Assembly: GCA_963823505.1 (NCBI GenBank)
Contig: CAWGLY010000007.1
Span: forward strand, 1-64,000
Origin: DATHZQ01 sp963823505
GTDB lineage: Bacteria; Actinomycetota; Acidimicrobiia; Spongiisociales; UBA5794
Length of the DNA: 64,000 nucleotides
Direction of reading: 5' to 3'
Position numbers and translations under genes: made by a program. A model generated the notes under the pieces. It was not told the origin of the DNA, did not search any database, and was given only the letters and a program-made list of their open reading frames with translations. Shown piece after piece: positions 53,272 through 61,619 of the stretch. How positions within the stretch are numbered: the first letter of the stretch is position 1; each line of letters opens with the position of its first letter.

Positions 53272-53361
53272 CCAGAAGACGAGTACCGCGTCGCGGCGGC
53301 CCTGGGCAAGCAGCGGCACCGGTGCGCCGGGGTTCGGGTAGACCCCGAGATCGAGTTCCAC
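53272..53361 (-). pseudogene. Short coding-like remnant
   Basis: The minus-strand frame VELDLGVYPNPGAPVPLLAQ followed by GRRDAVLVFWA has strongly GC-rich third positions for 30 codons, then loses them abruptly. Probably a piece of a decayed gene. The rest of 53095-53556 shows nothing recognisable. Confidence 0.3.
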
Positions 53362-53556
53362 GACACGTTCCTGACGATCAGCCACGCGGCCAGGAAAGCA
53401 CACCGACCCAACACACGCAGATCGCCAAATACCGCGCAGTATCGCCCATTCCGCCAAGTGCGCTGGAGCGGCACGAGTGTGCGCTCCCTCGCTGTGGCGC
53501 TGACTGCGCGAGGCGGCCGCTTGGTCGTCGGTGGGTCAGGGGTCGGCAGCTTGCAG

Positions 53557-54357
53557 CTACCTCTTCGCCGCGAACACCAGGAAGTCGTCGTCGGCCGTCG
53601 GTGCTCTTTGCTGGTGCTCGCCGTGCACGACGATGTCGGTGAATCCGGCGCGTTCGAGCATCAACAGGAGTTCACTCTTGAAGTACAGGCAGATGTCGAG
53701 AAGGCGATCCTCCTCCGCCTCGAGCGCCTCGCCCCGCCACCGTTCAGCGTGGATCTCCAACCTCGCGTGTTGGTTAAGCGGGTCGAGGTCGATGATCCGG
53801 GTAGCCAGCGAGTATTCCGAACCATCGGCGGCGCGGCGGCGTCGGCGACCGGGCTCCCGGGCTTCGGGGAGCGAGGATCGATTCCCTTTCAGCCAGTACG
53901 GCCATTGATTGGCGTCGGCGTAGGGAACTTCGATATCGAGCAGCAGCGTCCCGCCCGGCTCCAGGTAATCGTGGAACTTGGTGAGGGCTTGGGCGTCTCG
54001 TTCGCGACTACTTCCGAGCCCGAAGGTCCCGCACACGAAGATCGTTTGATAGGTACGTGGCAAATCCAGAGCGTGCAGCGGCTGGACGAAGAGGTTCGGT
54101 CGGAGCCCTTGACGCGCTGCCTTTTCACGGCAGACGGCGATCATATCAGCGGATACGTCGCAGCCGTCGACGTCGAGCCCCGCCCGGAGGAACGGAATGA
54201 GCAACCGACCAGCGCCGCAGCCTGCGTCGAGCGCCGGCTGGCCATCCTCGACGAAGGACCGGTAGTACGGGATCTCGTGGGGCCGGAAGTCGTCGTTGTA
54301 TTCCGCCCACCACTCGGCCACGATGCCGTAGTGCCAGGTCTCCGGGCTCACCTCCAA
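53557..54357 (-). CDS. SAM-dependent methyltransferase
   Basis: 266 residues from TTG 54357 (GGGAGG upstream; GTG 54351 is an alternative). SAM-binding motif ALDAGCGAGRLLIPFLRAG, acidic DGCDVSADMI and post-motif FVCGTFGLGSS. Substrate unknown. The open frame extends upstream across the fic fragment and was trimmed. Confidence 0.82.
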   Translation of the reverse strand: MEVSPETWHYGIVAEWWAEYNDDFRPHEIPYYRSFVEDGQPALDAGCGAGRLLIPFLRAGLDVDGCDVSADMIAVCREKAARQGLRPNLFVQPLHALDLPRTYQTIFVCGTFGLGSSRERDAQALTKFHDYLEPGGTLLLDIEVPYADANQWPYWLKGNRSSLPEAREPGRRRRRAADGSEYSLATRIIDLDPLNQHARLEIHAERWRGEALEAEEDRLLDICLYFKSELLLMLERAGFTDIVVHGEHQQRAPTADDDFLVFAAKR

Positions 54358-54451
54358 TACCGGCCTCCCGTCGCCGCTTGGGGTGACCCTAGTTGGACGT
54401 GGCGATCGTCTGAAAGGGGGCGTTGAGGCGCATGTGGGCGTCGCCGAGACA

Positions 54452-54599
54452 CCTGGCGCTGTCCGCTCAACCGGAGCGACGGTCGGAGGCGGCAGGCGGG
54501 TCCAACCGTCGCCGGCAACGGCGGTCCAGGCCGACATGACCGACTGGGTGGCCGCCAACAGTGCTGATTCTTCGAGGCACCTGATCGAGCGGATCGCAC
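54452..54599 (+). pseudogene. Internal fragment of a fic gene (duplicate of 49578-49725)
   Basis: 148 bases about 95% identical (7 mismatches) to codons 129-177 of the intact fic gene. It contains the middle of the protein but neither start nor active site. A piece of a close fic relative, left by recombination or by a second element. Confidence 0.85.
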
Positions 54600-54734
54600 G
54601 TGAATCAGATGGCGGGATCGAGTATTCGATCAACGCCGGCACGCAACCGGTCGGGGTCGACGGGTGGGAGACTCCGGCGTCGCGCAAGAATCGCATCGAG
54701 CCGCACCGATCACCAGCTCCCGGTCGAGAACGCC

Positions 54735-55970
54735 CTATCGGGTCAGTTCGGCGATCTGTTCGCCGAGGAACCGGCGGTCGGCTTCTGTGGCTGCGAGGTC
54801 GGCGGCACGTTGGTAGGCCGCCAGGGCTGCGTTTCGGCGGCCGAGACGGCGCAACATCGTGCCGCGGGCTGCGTGCATCAGGTGGTAGGTGTCGAGGTCG
54901 GGTGCGATCGCATCCATCTCGGCAAGCGCGGCAGCGGGGCCCTCGATCTCGCCGATGGCGATGGCCCGATTGAGCGCAACCACGGGTGTCGGCATCACCG
55001 AGCGCAACTGGTCGTAGAGGGTGACGATCTGGAGCCAGTCGGTTGTCTCGAACGAGTCGGCGTTGCAGTGAACGGCTTGGATCGCCGCTTGGAGTTGATA
55101 CGGGCCCGGCCGGCCGCGGCGGATACAGGCACGCACGATTTCATGTCCCTCGTCGATCATGGCGCGATCCCACGTGGCTCTGTCCTGGTCGCGCAGCAGC
55201 ACGACGGCCCCTTCGTTGCTGCGGGCACGCATTCGCGACTCGTTGAGCAACATCAGCGCCAGCAGCCCTGCCGCTTCGGGCTCGTCGGGCATCAAGCCAG
55301 CCACAGCCCGGGCGAGCCGGAAGGCATCGCCCCTCAACGCCGCCCGGGCCGGGTCGTCGACTCCGGTGTTGTAGATCAGGTACACCACCGACAGGACTGA
55401 CCGGAGCCGCTCGGGAAGCTCGGCGTCCGCCGGCACCCGGTACGGAATCTTGGCGGCCTTGATCTTGTATTTGGCTCTGACGAGACGTTTCGCCATTGCC
55501 GCCTCGCTCACCAGGAACGAGCGCGCCACCTCATCGACGTTGAGCCCGCCAAGGAGCCGCAACGTCAGCGCCACCTGATGTTCCGTGCGCAGAGCCGGGT
55601 GGCAACAGGTGAAGATCAGCCGCAGTTGATCGTCACTCACAGATCCGTCCCCTGCCATGTCGTCGCTCTCCGGGTACGAATTGCCCGGCACACCGACCTG
55701 CTCATGCAGCTCCTTGCCCCGAACGGCGCGGCGCAGACCATCGATGGCCCGTCGCCGCGCCGTCGTCACGATCCACCCCGCAGGGTTTGGTGGGATGCCG
55801 GCACTCGGCCAGCGGTCACTTGCCACGACAAATGCATCCTGGACTGCGTCCTCGGCGAGCGTGATGTCGCCGAAGACGCGGACCAGCGTCGCCACGGCCG
55901 AGCCATACACCTCGCGAAAGACCCGCTCGACGGCGGTCGCTTCCCGATGGGCGGCGACGGGCCCGGTCAA
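54735..55970 (-). CDS. ECF42-type RNA polymerase sigma factor
   Basis: 411 residues. Sigma region 2 (FGDITLAEDAVQDAFVVASD) and region 4 (VALTLRLLGGLNVDEVARSF with VSEAAMAKRLVRAK) fill the first 180 residues; the long C-terminal part with TPR-like helices (ALNRAIAIGEIEGPAAALAE) is characteristic of ECF42. These sigma factors are controlled through DGPF proteins or their C-terminal domain instead of an anti-sigma factor. The gene follows a DGPF gene directly. Start uncertain: TTG 55970 is the best in-frame choice. Confidence 0.88.
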   Translation of the reverse strand: MTGPVAAHREATAVERVFREVYGSAVATLVRVFGDITLAEDAVQDAFVVASDRWPSAGIPPNPAGWIVTTARRRAIDGLRRAVRGKELHEQVGVPGNSYPESDDMAGDGSVSDDQLRLIFTCCHPALRTEHQVALTLRLLGGLNVDEVARSFLVSEAAMAKRLVRAKYKIKAAKIPYRVPADAELPERLRSVLSVVYLIYNTGVDDPARAALRGDAFRLARAVAGLMPDEPEAAGLLALMLLNESRMRARSNEGAVVLLRDQDRATWDRAMIDEGHEIVRACIRRGRPGPYQLQAAIQAVHCNADSFETTDWLQIVTLYDQLRSVMPTPVVALNRAIAIGEIEGPAAALAEMDAIAPDLDTYHLMHAARGTMLRRLGRRNAALAAYQRAADLAATEADRRFLGEQIAELTR

Positions 55971-55974
55971 CCCC

Positions 55975-56361
55975 TCAGGCGCCCGGCATGTGATCGGCTG
56001 CCCGGCCGGTCGCCCGGAAGGGGCGGACCTCGATCGGCCGCTTGGTGGCCTCGGAGACCTTGCCTGCCCAGGCCAGCGCGGCGTCGAGGTCGTCGGCGTC
56101 GATGACGTAGAACCCTGCAATGTGCTCCTTCGACTCCGCAAAAGGCCCATCCGTCATCACCACGTCGCCACCGCCGGCCTCGACGACCGTCGCCGCATCG
56201 GTGCCGTGCAGGGCACCACCGAAGACAAACGTGCCGGCGGCGTCCATCTCGGCTTCGAGGGCGATGATCTGTGCCATGAAGCCCTGCATCTCCTCCGGCG
56301 TGGGGGGCGGCCCGGGTACTTCATCCTCGACAGAATGCGTGGACAACAAGTAGTGGCTCAT
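55975..56361 (-). CDS. DGPF (YCII-related) protein
   Basis: 128 residues with the diagnostic TDGPFAESKEHIAGFYVI. The ferredoxin-like dimer fold is expected. Genes of this family pair with ECF42 sigma factors across Actinobacteria, as here. Exact biochemical role unknown. Confidence 0.9.
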   Translation of the reverse strand: MSHYLLSTHSVEDEVPGPPPTPEEMQGFMAQIIALEAEMDAAGTFVFGGALHGTDAATVVEAGGGDVVMTDGPFAESKEHIAGFYVIDADDLDAALAWAGKVSEATKRPIEVRPFRATGRAADHMPGA

Positions 56362-56487
56362 GTGGTGCTCCTAGAAACTGGTGCGGGCCAATCCCGCGCT
56401 CACCCTACTTACGAACGGCATCGCACCCTGAGGACACCGTCGGGGAAAAACTTCCGAACGCCGCGGAGGCAGGCTGCAGGGCCGGCG

Positions 56488-57150
56488 TCATGAATCGTCC
56501 GCAGACGCCTTCTCCTCGATGGCGGCCAGCGCCTCGTCGAACCCCGTGGCGATGGCGAGGAACTCCTGGACACCTTCCGGGTCGTAGTACGCAGGCGGCG
56601 TGCCCTCGAACTGGTAGATGCCCACCAGTTTCTCCATCAGGCGATTGACGAGGCGGAGGATCGAATCGGGTGCGCTCCTGAGCCGGAAGCTCTGCCCGGC
56701 GAATTTGAAGAGCTTGACGTCGACCTGCCACAGCTCGGTAGCCATGTCGTATTGGGGCGATACGTCGATCTGGCGCCAGTCGTCGGAGGTGTCGCCGCGC
56801 AATTCGGCGCCGTAGATCGAACCGAGCCGCCGAACGATCGTGTCGACCCGTTGCCTCGTGTGCTTGTCGCTGATGTGATCGAGGAGGGGCGGGTCCCACT
56901 GGTCGAGCGCCCACTCGAACGCCAGGATCGTGAGCAGGAGATACCCGGCGTCCCAGTCACCCAGGTACCGGGTCAGCTTGAGTTGAACCTCGTAGTACAC
57001 CGACTCCGGGGTGTCCGTCGTCTCCACCGTGCGTTTGATCATCGCTTCGATGTCGGCCTCGAACTCCGGGGCGGCAGCCGCCGATGCGATCAGCTCCATC
57101 ATCGGCTTGGGGTCTGGCTCGACCGGGCCTCCATTGGGGGTCATCGTCAT
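56488..57150 (-). CDS. Protein of unknown function, partner of the EAD1-like protein
   Basis: 220 residues, acidic, mostly helical, with several conserved-looking aromatic patches (YEVQLKLTRYLGDWDAGYLL, YQFEGTPPAYYDP). No signal peptide, no known motif. It lies 27 bases downstream of the EAD1-like gene on the same strand, so the two are probably cotranscribed. Confidence 0.65.
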   Translation of the reverse strand: MTMTPNGGPVEPDPKPMMELIASAAAAPEFEADIEAMIKRTVETTDTPESVYYEVQLKLTRYLGDWDAGYLLLTILAFEWALDQWDPPLLDHISDKHTRQRVDTIVRRLGSIYGAELRGDTSDDWRQIDVSPQYDMATELWQVDVKLFKFAGQSFRLRSAPDSILRLVNRLMEKLVGIYQFEGTPPAYYDPEGVQEFLAIATGFDEALAAIEEKASADDS

Positions 57151-57177
57151 CTCATTCTCCTTGTCCGGCAGCGCCGA

Positions 57178-58251
57178 TCAGCCCTCATGTCTCTTTGCCT
57201 CGTAACTTGCATACTTCTGCTTCATCCGCCAGTAGGGAGTCGCTCGGATGAGCAGGCTCGCCATGCGAGGATCCTCGATGCTCCGGATCACCGGTTCGTA
57301 CGCACCCTCAGCGAGGCCGGCCACCTCCGACATGGTTGCATAGTCGCCCTCTTCTTCTGCGAGCGACATGACTTCCACGACTGTGGCGAGCAGCTGGTTG
57401 AGGAGCGCATAGGGGTCCTCCCCCGGCGAAGCCTGCTGCAGTTGTTGGACCAGACCCTTCACCGTCTCGACGGCCTTGCCGAGATCGGTTTCCAGGATGT
57501 CCAAGGCTGAGGCACCGCCTGCGTCTTGGTCAGGGAGCTGTCGAAGCGCCGCATCGAGTTCGCCTGTGACGAGAGCGAGAGCATCAGCGGCGGCCTTCAG
57601 CCGAGCGTGGCGCTTCGTGAGCTTGTCCCTCTCTTCCTGGGTCAGCGTCACGGATCCACGTTGCTGGGCGCGAGGATTGGCCGGTCTCGCCTGCAACCCG
57701 GCACCTGCCGGGTTGTAGCCCGTTGCGGAGCCACGCCGTACGGCGGTGGTCGACGGCTGTTCGTTCAGGGATCGGCGGCCTTCGCCGAGCGCAGCCTGAC
57801 TCTCGATGGCCTCGCTGCGCTGTGCGGCCGCATTGGCCTTGCCCTGGGCGAGGAGCGCCGACGGTGGCGGCTGCGTGTCGATCGACGGCGGGCGCCCGCT
57901 ATCGCCCCACTGTGGGAGTTCCTCACCACCGGCGCCGGCGCCTCGACGATCCAGCGGGACCGGTCCCGCCGCCGCTCCCTCGTACACCTGCTCGATCTGA
58001 TTGATCTGCGGTTCCAGTTTCTCCCTCTTCGCCCGGAGTGCCGGCCATAGCTCAGCGAGCCGACCGTGGGCGTTGAGCGCCTCGATGAGTTCGTGTGCCT
58101 GGTCTTCGAGGCTGCCGCCCCATGCAACCTCGGATGAGACCTCCGGGAAGTAGTCCCGCGTCAGGAACTCCAGCTCGTTTTGGCGCGTGAAGTACTTCTC
58201 CAAGAAGGCGTGCAACTGGGCCCGCCACGGGGCACCGACCGGGGACGACAT
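57178..58251 (-). CDS. Effector-associated domain 1 (EAD1)-like adaptor protein
   Basis: 357 residues from ATG 58251; a frame with another ATG extends to 58365. Residues about 9-80 (WRAQLHAFLEKYFTRQNELE, then GGSLEDQAHELIEALNAHGR and LAELWPALRAKREKLEP) match the EAD1 pattern, a death-like helical domain found in bacterial conflict and signalling systems. A disordered Pro/Gly/Gln linker (95-190) leads to a helical C-terminal domain (200-350). EADs recruit partners bearing the same domain, often proteases or NTPases. No second EAD1 copy is seen in this window. The domain call is by pattern recall only. Confidence 0.65.
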   Translation of the reverse strand: MSSPVGAPWRAQLHAFLEKYFTRQNELEFLTRDYFPEVSSEVAWGGSLEDQAHELIEALNAHGRLAELWPALRAKREKLEPQINQIEQVYEGAAAGPVPLDRRGAGAGGEELPQWGDSGRPPSIDTQPPPSALLAQGKANAAAQRSEAIESQAALGEGRRSLNEQPSTTAVRRGSATGYNPAGAGLQARPANPRAQQRGSVTLTQEERDKLTKRHARLKAAADALALVTGELDAALRQLPDQDAGGASALDILETDLGKAVETVKGLVQQLQQASPGEDPYALLNQLLATVVEVMSLAEEEGDYATMSEVAGLAEGAYEPVIRSIEDPRMASLLIRATPYWRMKQKYASYEAKRHEG

Positions 58252-58438
58252 GTGGGCGCTACCCCGCGACTGCCGCAGGAACGACGCGGTGATCGGCGCC
58301 GGCCGGTGCACACTCGACAACGGCGGCTTCGCACCGCCCCGCACCTTTGACTGCGACGACCTCATCCATCACGATTCGCAGCTTACGCCGTTCGGTTGTG
58401 GATGAGGGGCTGTGGTGGGATGCGGCCGCTCACGGGGC

Positions 58439-58990
58439 TCACCCGCCACCCCAGACACCGACGAGGGCGATCGCTGCGGGAGACAGGTCGATCACGTCTT
58501 CGTGGAGGATGCGGTCGCCCAGCACGGCCGCGACGACGGTCTCGGCGAAGTGCTCCGCGGGAACCGCCGCCCACTCCCCACCGCTCGACCAGTCCGCATC
58601 GGGCAGAAAGCCCTGGGCAGCGAGAAACGCTGCCCGAATCGACTGCTGTTCTGCGCACGTCGTGGCAACGTGGTGGCCGAGTTCATGCACCAACGACTCG
58701 GGGAAGCGGGCGGGCGACGTGGGAATCTCGACCTCGATGATGCGGTCCGCGGCCCGGTACACCGCATCTCCGCCCTCGACTTGTTCGACGAGCACCAGCG
58801 ACACCGGGTCCATGCAGTCCGCAACGAGCGGGAGCGCCATCTCGAACCGCAGCCACGTCTCTTCGACGAGCGCAGCAACGTCCTCAGGCAGGTCTTGGAC
58901 AGGGCGGAGCTTGGCGGCGTCTGCACACGAACCCAGTGCAAACGAAATGGCCAGGACGGCGGCCACCGAGCCGATCCGTGGCCTGATCAA
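58439..58990 (-). CDS. Lipoprotein with HExxH metallopeptidase motif
   Basis: 183 residues. Signal with lipobox (VLAISFALGSCAD). The helix SLVHELGHHVATTC has HELGH, the zincin zinc-binding motif, and a downstream AEHFAET could give the third ligand. Probably a small surface-anchored metallopeptidase or an inactive relative. ATG 58990 overlaps the LLM gene stop as ATGA. Confidence 0.75.
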   Translation of the reverse strand: MIRPRIGSVAAVLAISFALGSCADAAKLRPVQDLPEDVAALVEETWLRFEMALPLVADCMDPVSLVLVEQVEGGDAVYRAADRIIEVEIPTSPARFPESLVHELGHHVATTCAEQQSIRAAFLAAQGFLPDADWSSGGEWAAVPAEHFAETVVAAVLGDRILHEDVIDLSPAAIALVGVWGGG

Positions 58991-59820
58991 TCGGCGAGGT
59001 ACTCAACGGCCTCGGCGAGCGGCTCCAGAATCTCGATGTTCGAGGGCGGCGGCAGCATCAGGATGACATGGTCAGCTCCGGCTTCCCCTGCTCGCGCCGC
59101 ATGGTCGGCGGCCTCGGCGACGTCGTGGACGCGGATCTGGAGCGACGTTTCGATCTCGGCGGGATCGCGGCCGACGTCGGCACAATGTCGCCCAAGCACC
59201 TCGAGCTTGCGACGGAAGTCGTCGAGATCATCCTTCGGGTAGTTGTAGTGATCGGCCCAGCGGGCCACGCTCCGCAACAACCGCTTCTCGCCGCGGCCCC
59301 CGATGACGAAGGGTGGCCGCGGCCGTTGCACGGGTTTGGGCTCCCCGTAGGCATCGGTCAGCTGGTAGTAGCGGCCGGCGAAGTTGGCGACGGGCTCCGT
59401 CAGCAACAGGTGGATGACCTCGAGCGCCTCATCAAACCGGTCGAACCGCTCCGTCAACGGCGGGAGGATGATCCCGTACGCATCGTGCTCCTCCTGAAAC
59501 CACCCGGCGCCAAAGCCGAAATCGAACCGGCCGTGCGACATGTGGTCGAGAGTCGTCACCATGTTTGCGGCCACCGCAGGATGTCGATACGTGTTGGACG
59601 TGACCATGTGGCCGATTCGCAGCCGCTCCGTTTCCGCTGCCAAGCCGGCAGCCACCGTCCACGCCTCGAGACACGGGCCAGATGGCTCGGCAAACAGCGG
59701 GTAGAAGTGATCGAAGAGCCACCCGCCCTCGTAGACATCGATGTCATCGGCCACTTGCCAGATCGCGCGGAGTTCGTCCCAACCGATGTGCTGCTGCGAG
59801 GTCTTGAACGAGATCTTCAT
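58987..59820 (-). CDS. LLM-class F420-dependent oxidoreductase
   Basis: 277 residues, TIM-barrel luciferase-like family. GHMVTSNTYRHPAVAANMVT, LDHMSHGRFDFGFGAGWF and PPFVIGGRGEKRLLRSVARW are typical of actinobacterial F420-dependent members. Substrate unknown. Coupled to the HELGH lipoprotein gene. Confidence 0.9.
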   Translation of the reverse strand: MKISFKTSQQHIGWDELRAIWQVADDIDVYEGGWLFDHFYPLFAEPSGPCLEAWTVAAGLAAETERLRIGHMVTSNTYRHPAVAANMVTTLDHMSHGRFDFGFGAGWFQEEHDAYGIILPPLTERFDRFDEALEVIHLLLTEPVANFAGRYYQLTDAYGEPKPVQRPRPPFVIGGRGEKRLLRSVARWADHYNYPKDDLDDFRRKLEVLGRHCADVGRDPAEIETSLQIRVHDVAEAADHAARAGEAGADHVILMLPPPSNIEILEPLAEAVEYLAD

Positions 59821-59851
59821 ACCCGGAGAGGCTACCGGCTGGAACGCCGTA

Positions 59852-61381
59852 TCACCCGCCGGCCTGCCCCGAATCGGGATCGACGATCATTCCAGACAGG
59901 TCCACCGCCTCGAACGCCGAGCCGAAGACGTCGTGGAGTTCTTGCAGCACGTCGTTGTCCCACCGGTCATCGGGGGCGCCAGACACGAACCAGGGCGAGC
60001 CGTTGTCGGCGAGGATGATCCCGTAATCCTTGAACGCTTGGAGGATGACTTGGACGTCGGGGTCGAAGCCGGAGATGTCGAAGTCGGACTTCAACCGGAA
60101 TCGCTGGCCCATCGGGGGGTACTGGCCTGCGGACAGGGTCGAGGCATCGTGGCGGGCGGGCCACACATGCTCGTTCCGGGTCTCGGGCGCCGTGAAGCGG
60201 ATGGCATGGTCGATCACCCCTGAAGCGACCTCGTCGTACCGCACCAGTCCTGGGTAGATGGGCAGGCCGGCCGCATCACCCGAGGTCCATCCGTCCGGCC
60301 GCAACGAGTTCGACGTGAGGTCGAAGACCGCTCCGTTGGCGGCCTCCCAAGATCCAGCTGCGCCGGGGAAAGCGGAGAACACCTCGTACAGGATGCAGGC
60401 GTCGGTGTCGACGACGATGACATGCCGGTCTCCGGTCGCATCGGGACCGCCCTCGATGGGAGCGCCGGCCGGTATCGGGTAAGGGCCGGGGTCGCTCTCG
60501 TCGCCATAGGCGGTGAACGTCACGTCGACGAGCGGCTGCTCCCCGTCGACCTCGACATACGGAATCCCGATGGGGCTCGTGCTATCGGGGGGCCACACCC
60601 CTGAGCCGAAGTCGGCGTGGAGATGCGAGTCGTCGCCGATGGTCGCGACCCACGTCGCCGACATCGCATGTACGGGAGCGTCGTCGATCCGCCGGTTCCA
60701 GATGTTGTCCGCGGGGAACACGTCACAGTTCTGCGGAGGCACGACGAGGTCGAGACCCTCTGCCCTCGCCAGGAAGCTGGCCATCTGATCGCGACGGACG
60801 CGCGCATCCGGGCAGTACCGGTCGTTGGCAGGCGGATTACACCCCTTCGTGATCCCCGCAGCCGCCAGCCGATCGATATCGTCCTCGAACACCGAGGCCC
60901 CATCGTCCACAAACCGGTCACCGGCGCCGCCATCCGTGTACCCGTACGCCCTGACGAGGAAAGCTGCCATCTGGCCTCGGGTGACGTGTGCCTCAGGGCA
61001 GTACCGGTCGTTGACGGGCGGATTGCACCCCTTCGTGATCCCCGCAGCCGCCAGCCGATCGATATCGTCCTCGAACACCGAGGCCCCAACGTCCACAAAC
61101 CGGTCGGAGGGGCCGGCCGGCAAGCCGAGCGCACGCACGAGGAAGGCCGCCATCTGCCCCCTCGTGACGTCACCCATGGGGCAGTACCGGTCGTTGACGG
61201 GCGGATTGCAGCCCCTCGTGATCCCCGCCGTGGCGATGGCTTCGATGGCGCCCTCGTGGACGTTGCCGTCGTCGTCGGTGAAGGTCCCGCCAGGCGGAAG
61301 AGCAGCAGCCCAGCCCGTTGCGGAGGCGAGCAACCCCATCAGGAAACCAATCGACAGCCACGCCGTGAGCACTTCTCGCAT
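59852..61381 (-). CDS. Exported protein with three SLH domains
   Basis: 509 residues from ATG 61381. Signal peptide (LSIGFLMGLLASATGWAA), then three SLH repeats (about 35-205), each with AGITKGCNPPVNDRYCP-like and VTRGQMAAFLVRA-like segments; Cys pairs in each repeat are a lineage-specific form. The C-terminal 300 residues (from FPADNIWNRRIDDAPVHAMS) resemble secreted proteins of unknown function. SLH domains attach proteins to the cell wall surface. Repeats 2 and 3 are nearly identical in DNA (60831-60922 and 61011-61102). Confidence 0.9.
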   Translation of the reverse strand: MREVLTAWLSIGFLMGLLASATGWAAALPPGGTFTDDDGNVHEGAIEAIATAGITRGCNPPVNDRYCPMGDVTRGQMAAFLVRALGLPAGPSDRFVDVGASVFEDDIDRLAAAGITKGCNPPVNDRYCPEAHVTRGQMAAFLVRAYGYTDGGAGDRFVDDGASVFEDDIDRLAAAGITKGCNPPANDRYCPDARVRRDQMASFLARAEGLDLVVPPQNCDVFPADNIWNRRIDDAPVHAMSATWVATIGDDSHLHADFGSGVWPPDSTSPIGIPYVEVDGEQPLVDVTFTAYGDESDPGPYPIPAGAPIEGGPDATGDRHVIVVDTDACILYEVFSAFPGAAGSWEAANGAVFDLTSNSLRPDGWTSGDAAGLPIYPGLVRYDEVASGVIDHAIRFTAPETRNEHVWPARHDASTLSAGQYPPMGQRFRLKSDFDISGFDPDVQVILQAFKDYGIILADNGSPWFVSGAPDDRWDNDVLQELHDVFGSAFEAVDLSGMIVDPDSGQAGG

Positions 61382-61619
61382 GATCGCCAGGCTATCCCAG
61401 GTCACGGTCTGTGCGACCTGGCCGACCGGATCGGGTGAGTGTCCCCGCGCACTCGACCAGATGTGCGACCGGTGCTACCTTTTCGGGTGGAAGGATTGCC
61501 GGTGTCTCGTGCGAATCCGGCTCGTGTGGAGGGACAGAAGACCCTGCCGTTGCTTGGATTCCGCGCGGAGACTGGCCCGAAACGCTGCCACCCGCATCCG
61601 CTGCCCAGGGGAGGGTTCA

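Noticed and set aside
60617..61438. Plus-strand open frame of 273 codons opposite the SLH gene
   Set aside because: Mirror of the SLH coding strand; the minus strand has a signal peptide and three SLH domains.
60825..61619. N-terminal extension of the acyl-CoA dehydrogenase
   Set aside because: The frame is antisense to the SLH gene; ATG 61620 has a strong ribosome binding site and begins the family domain.
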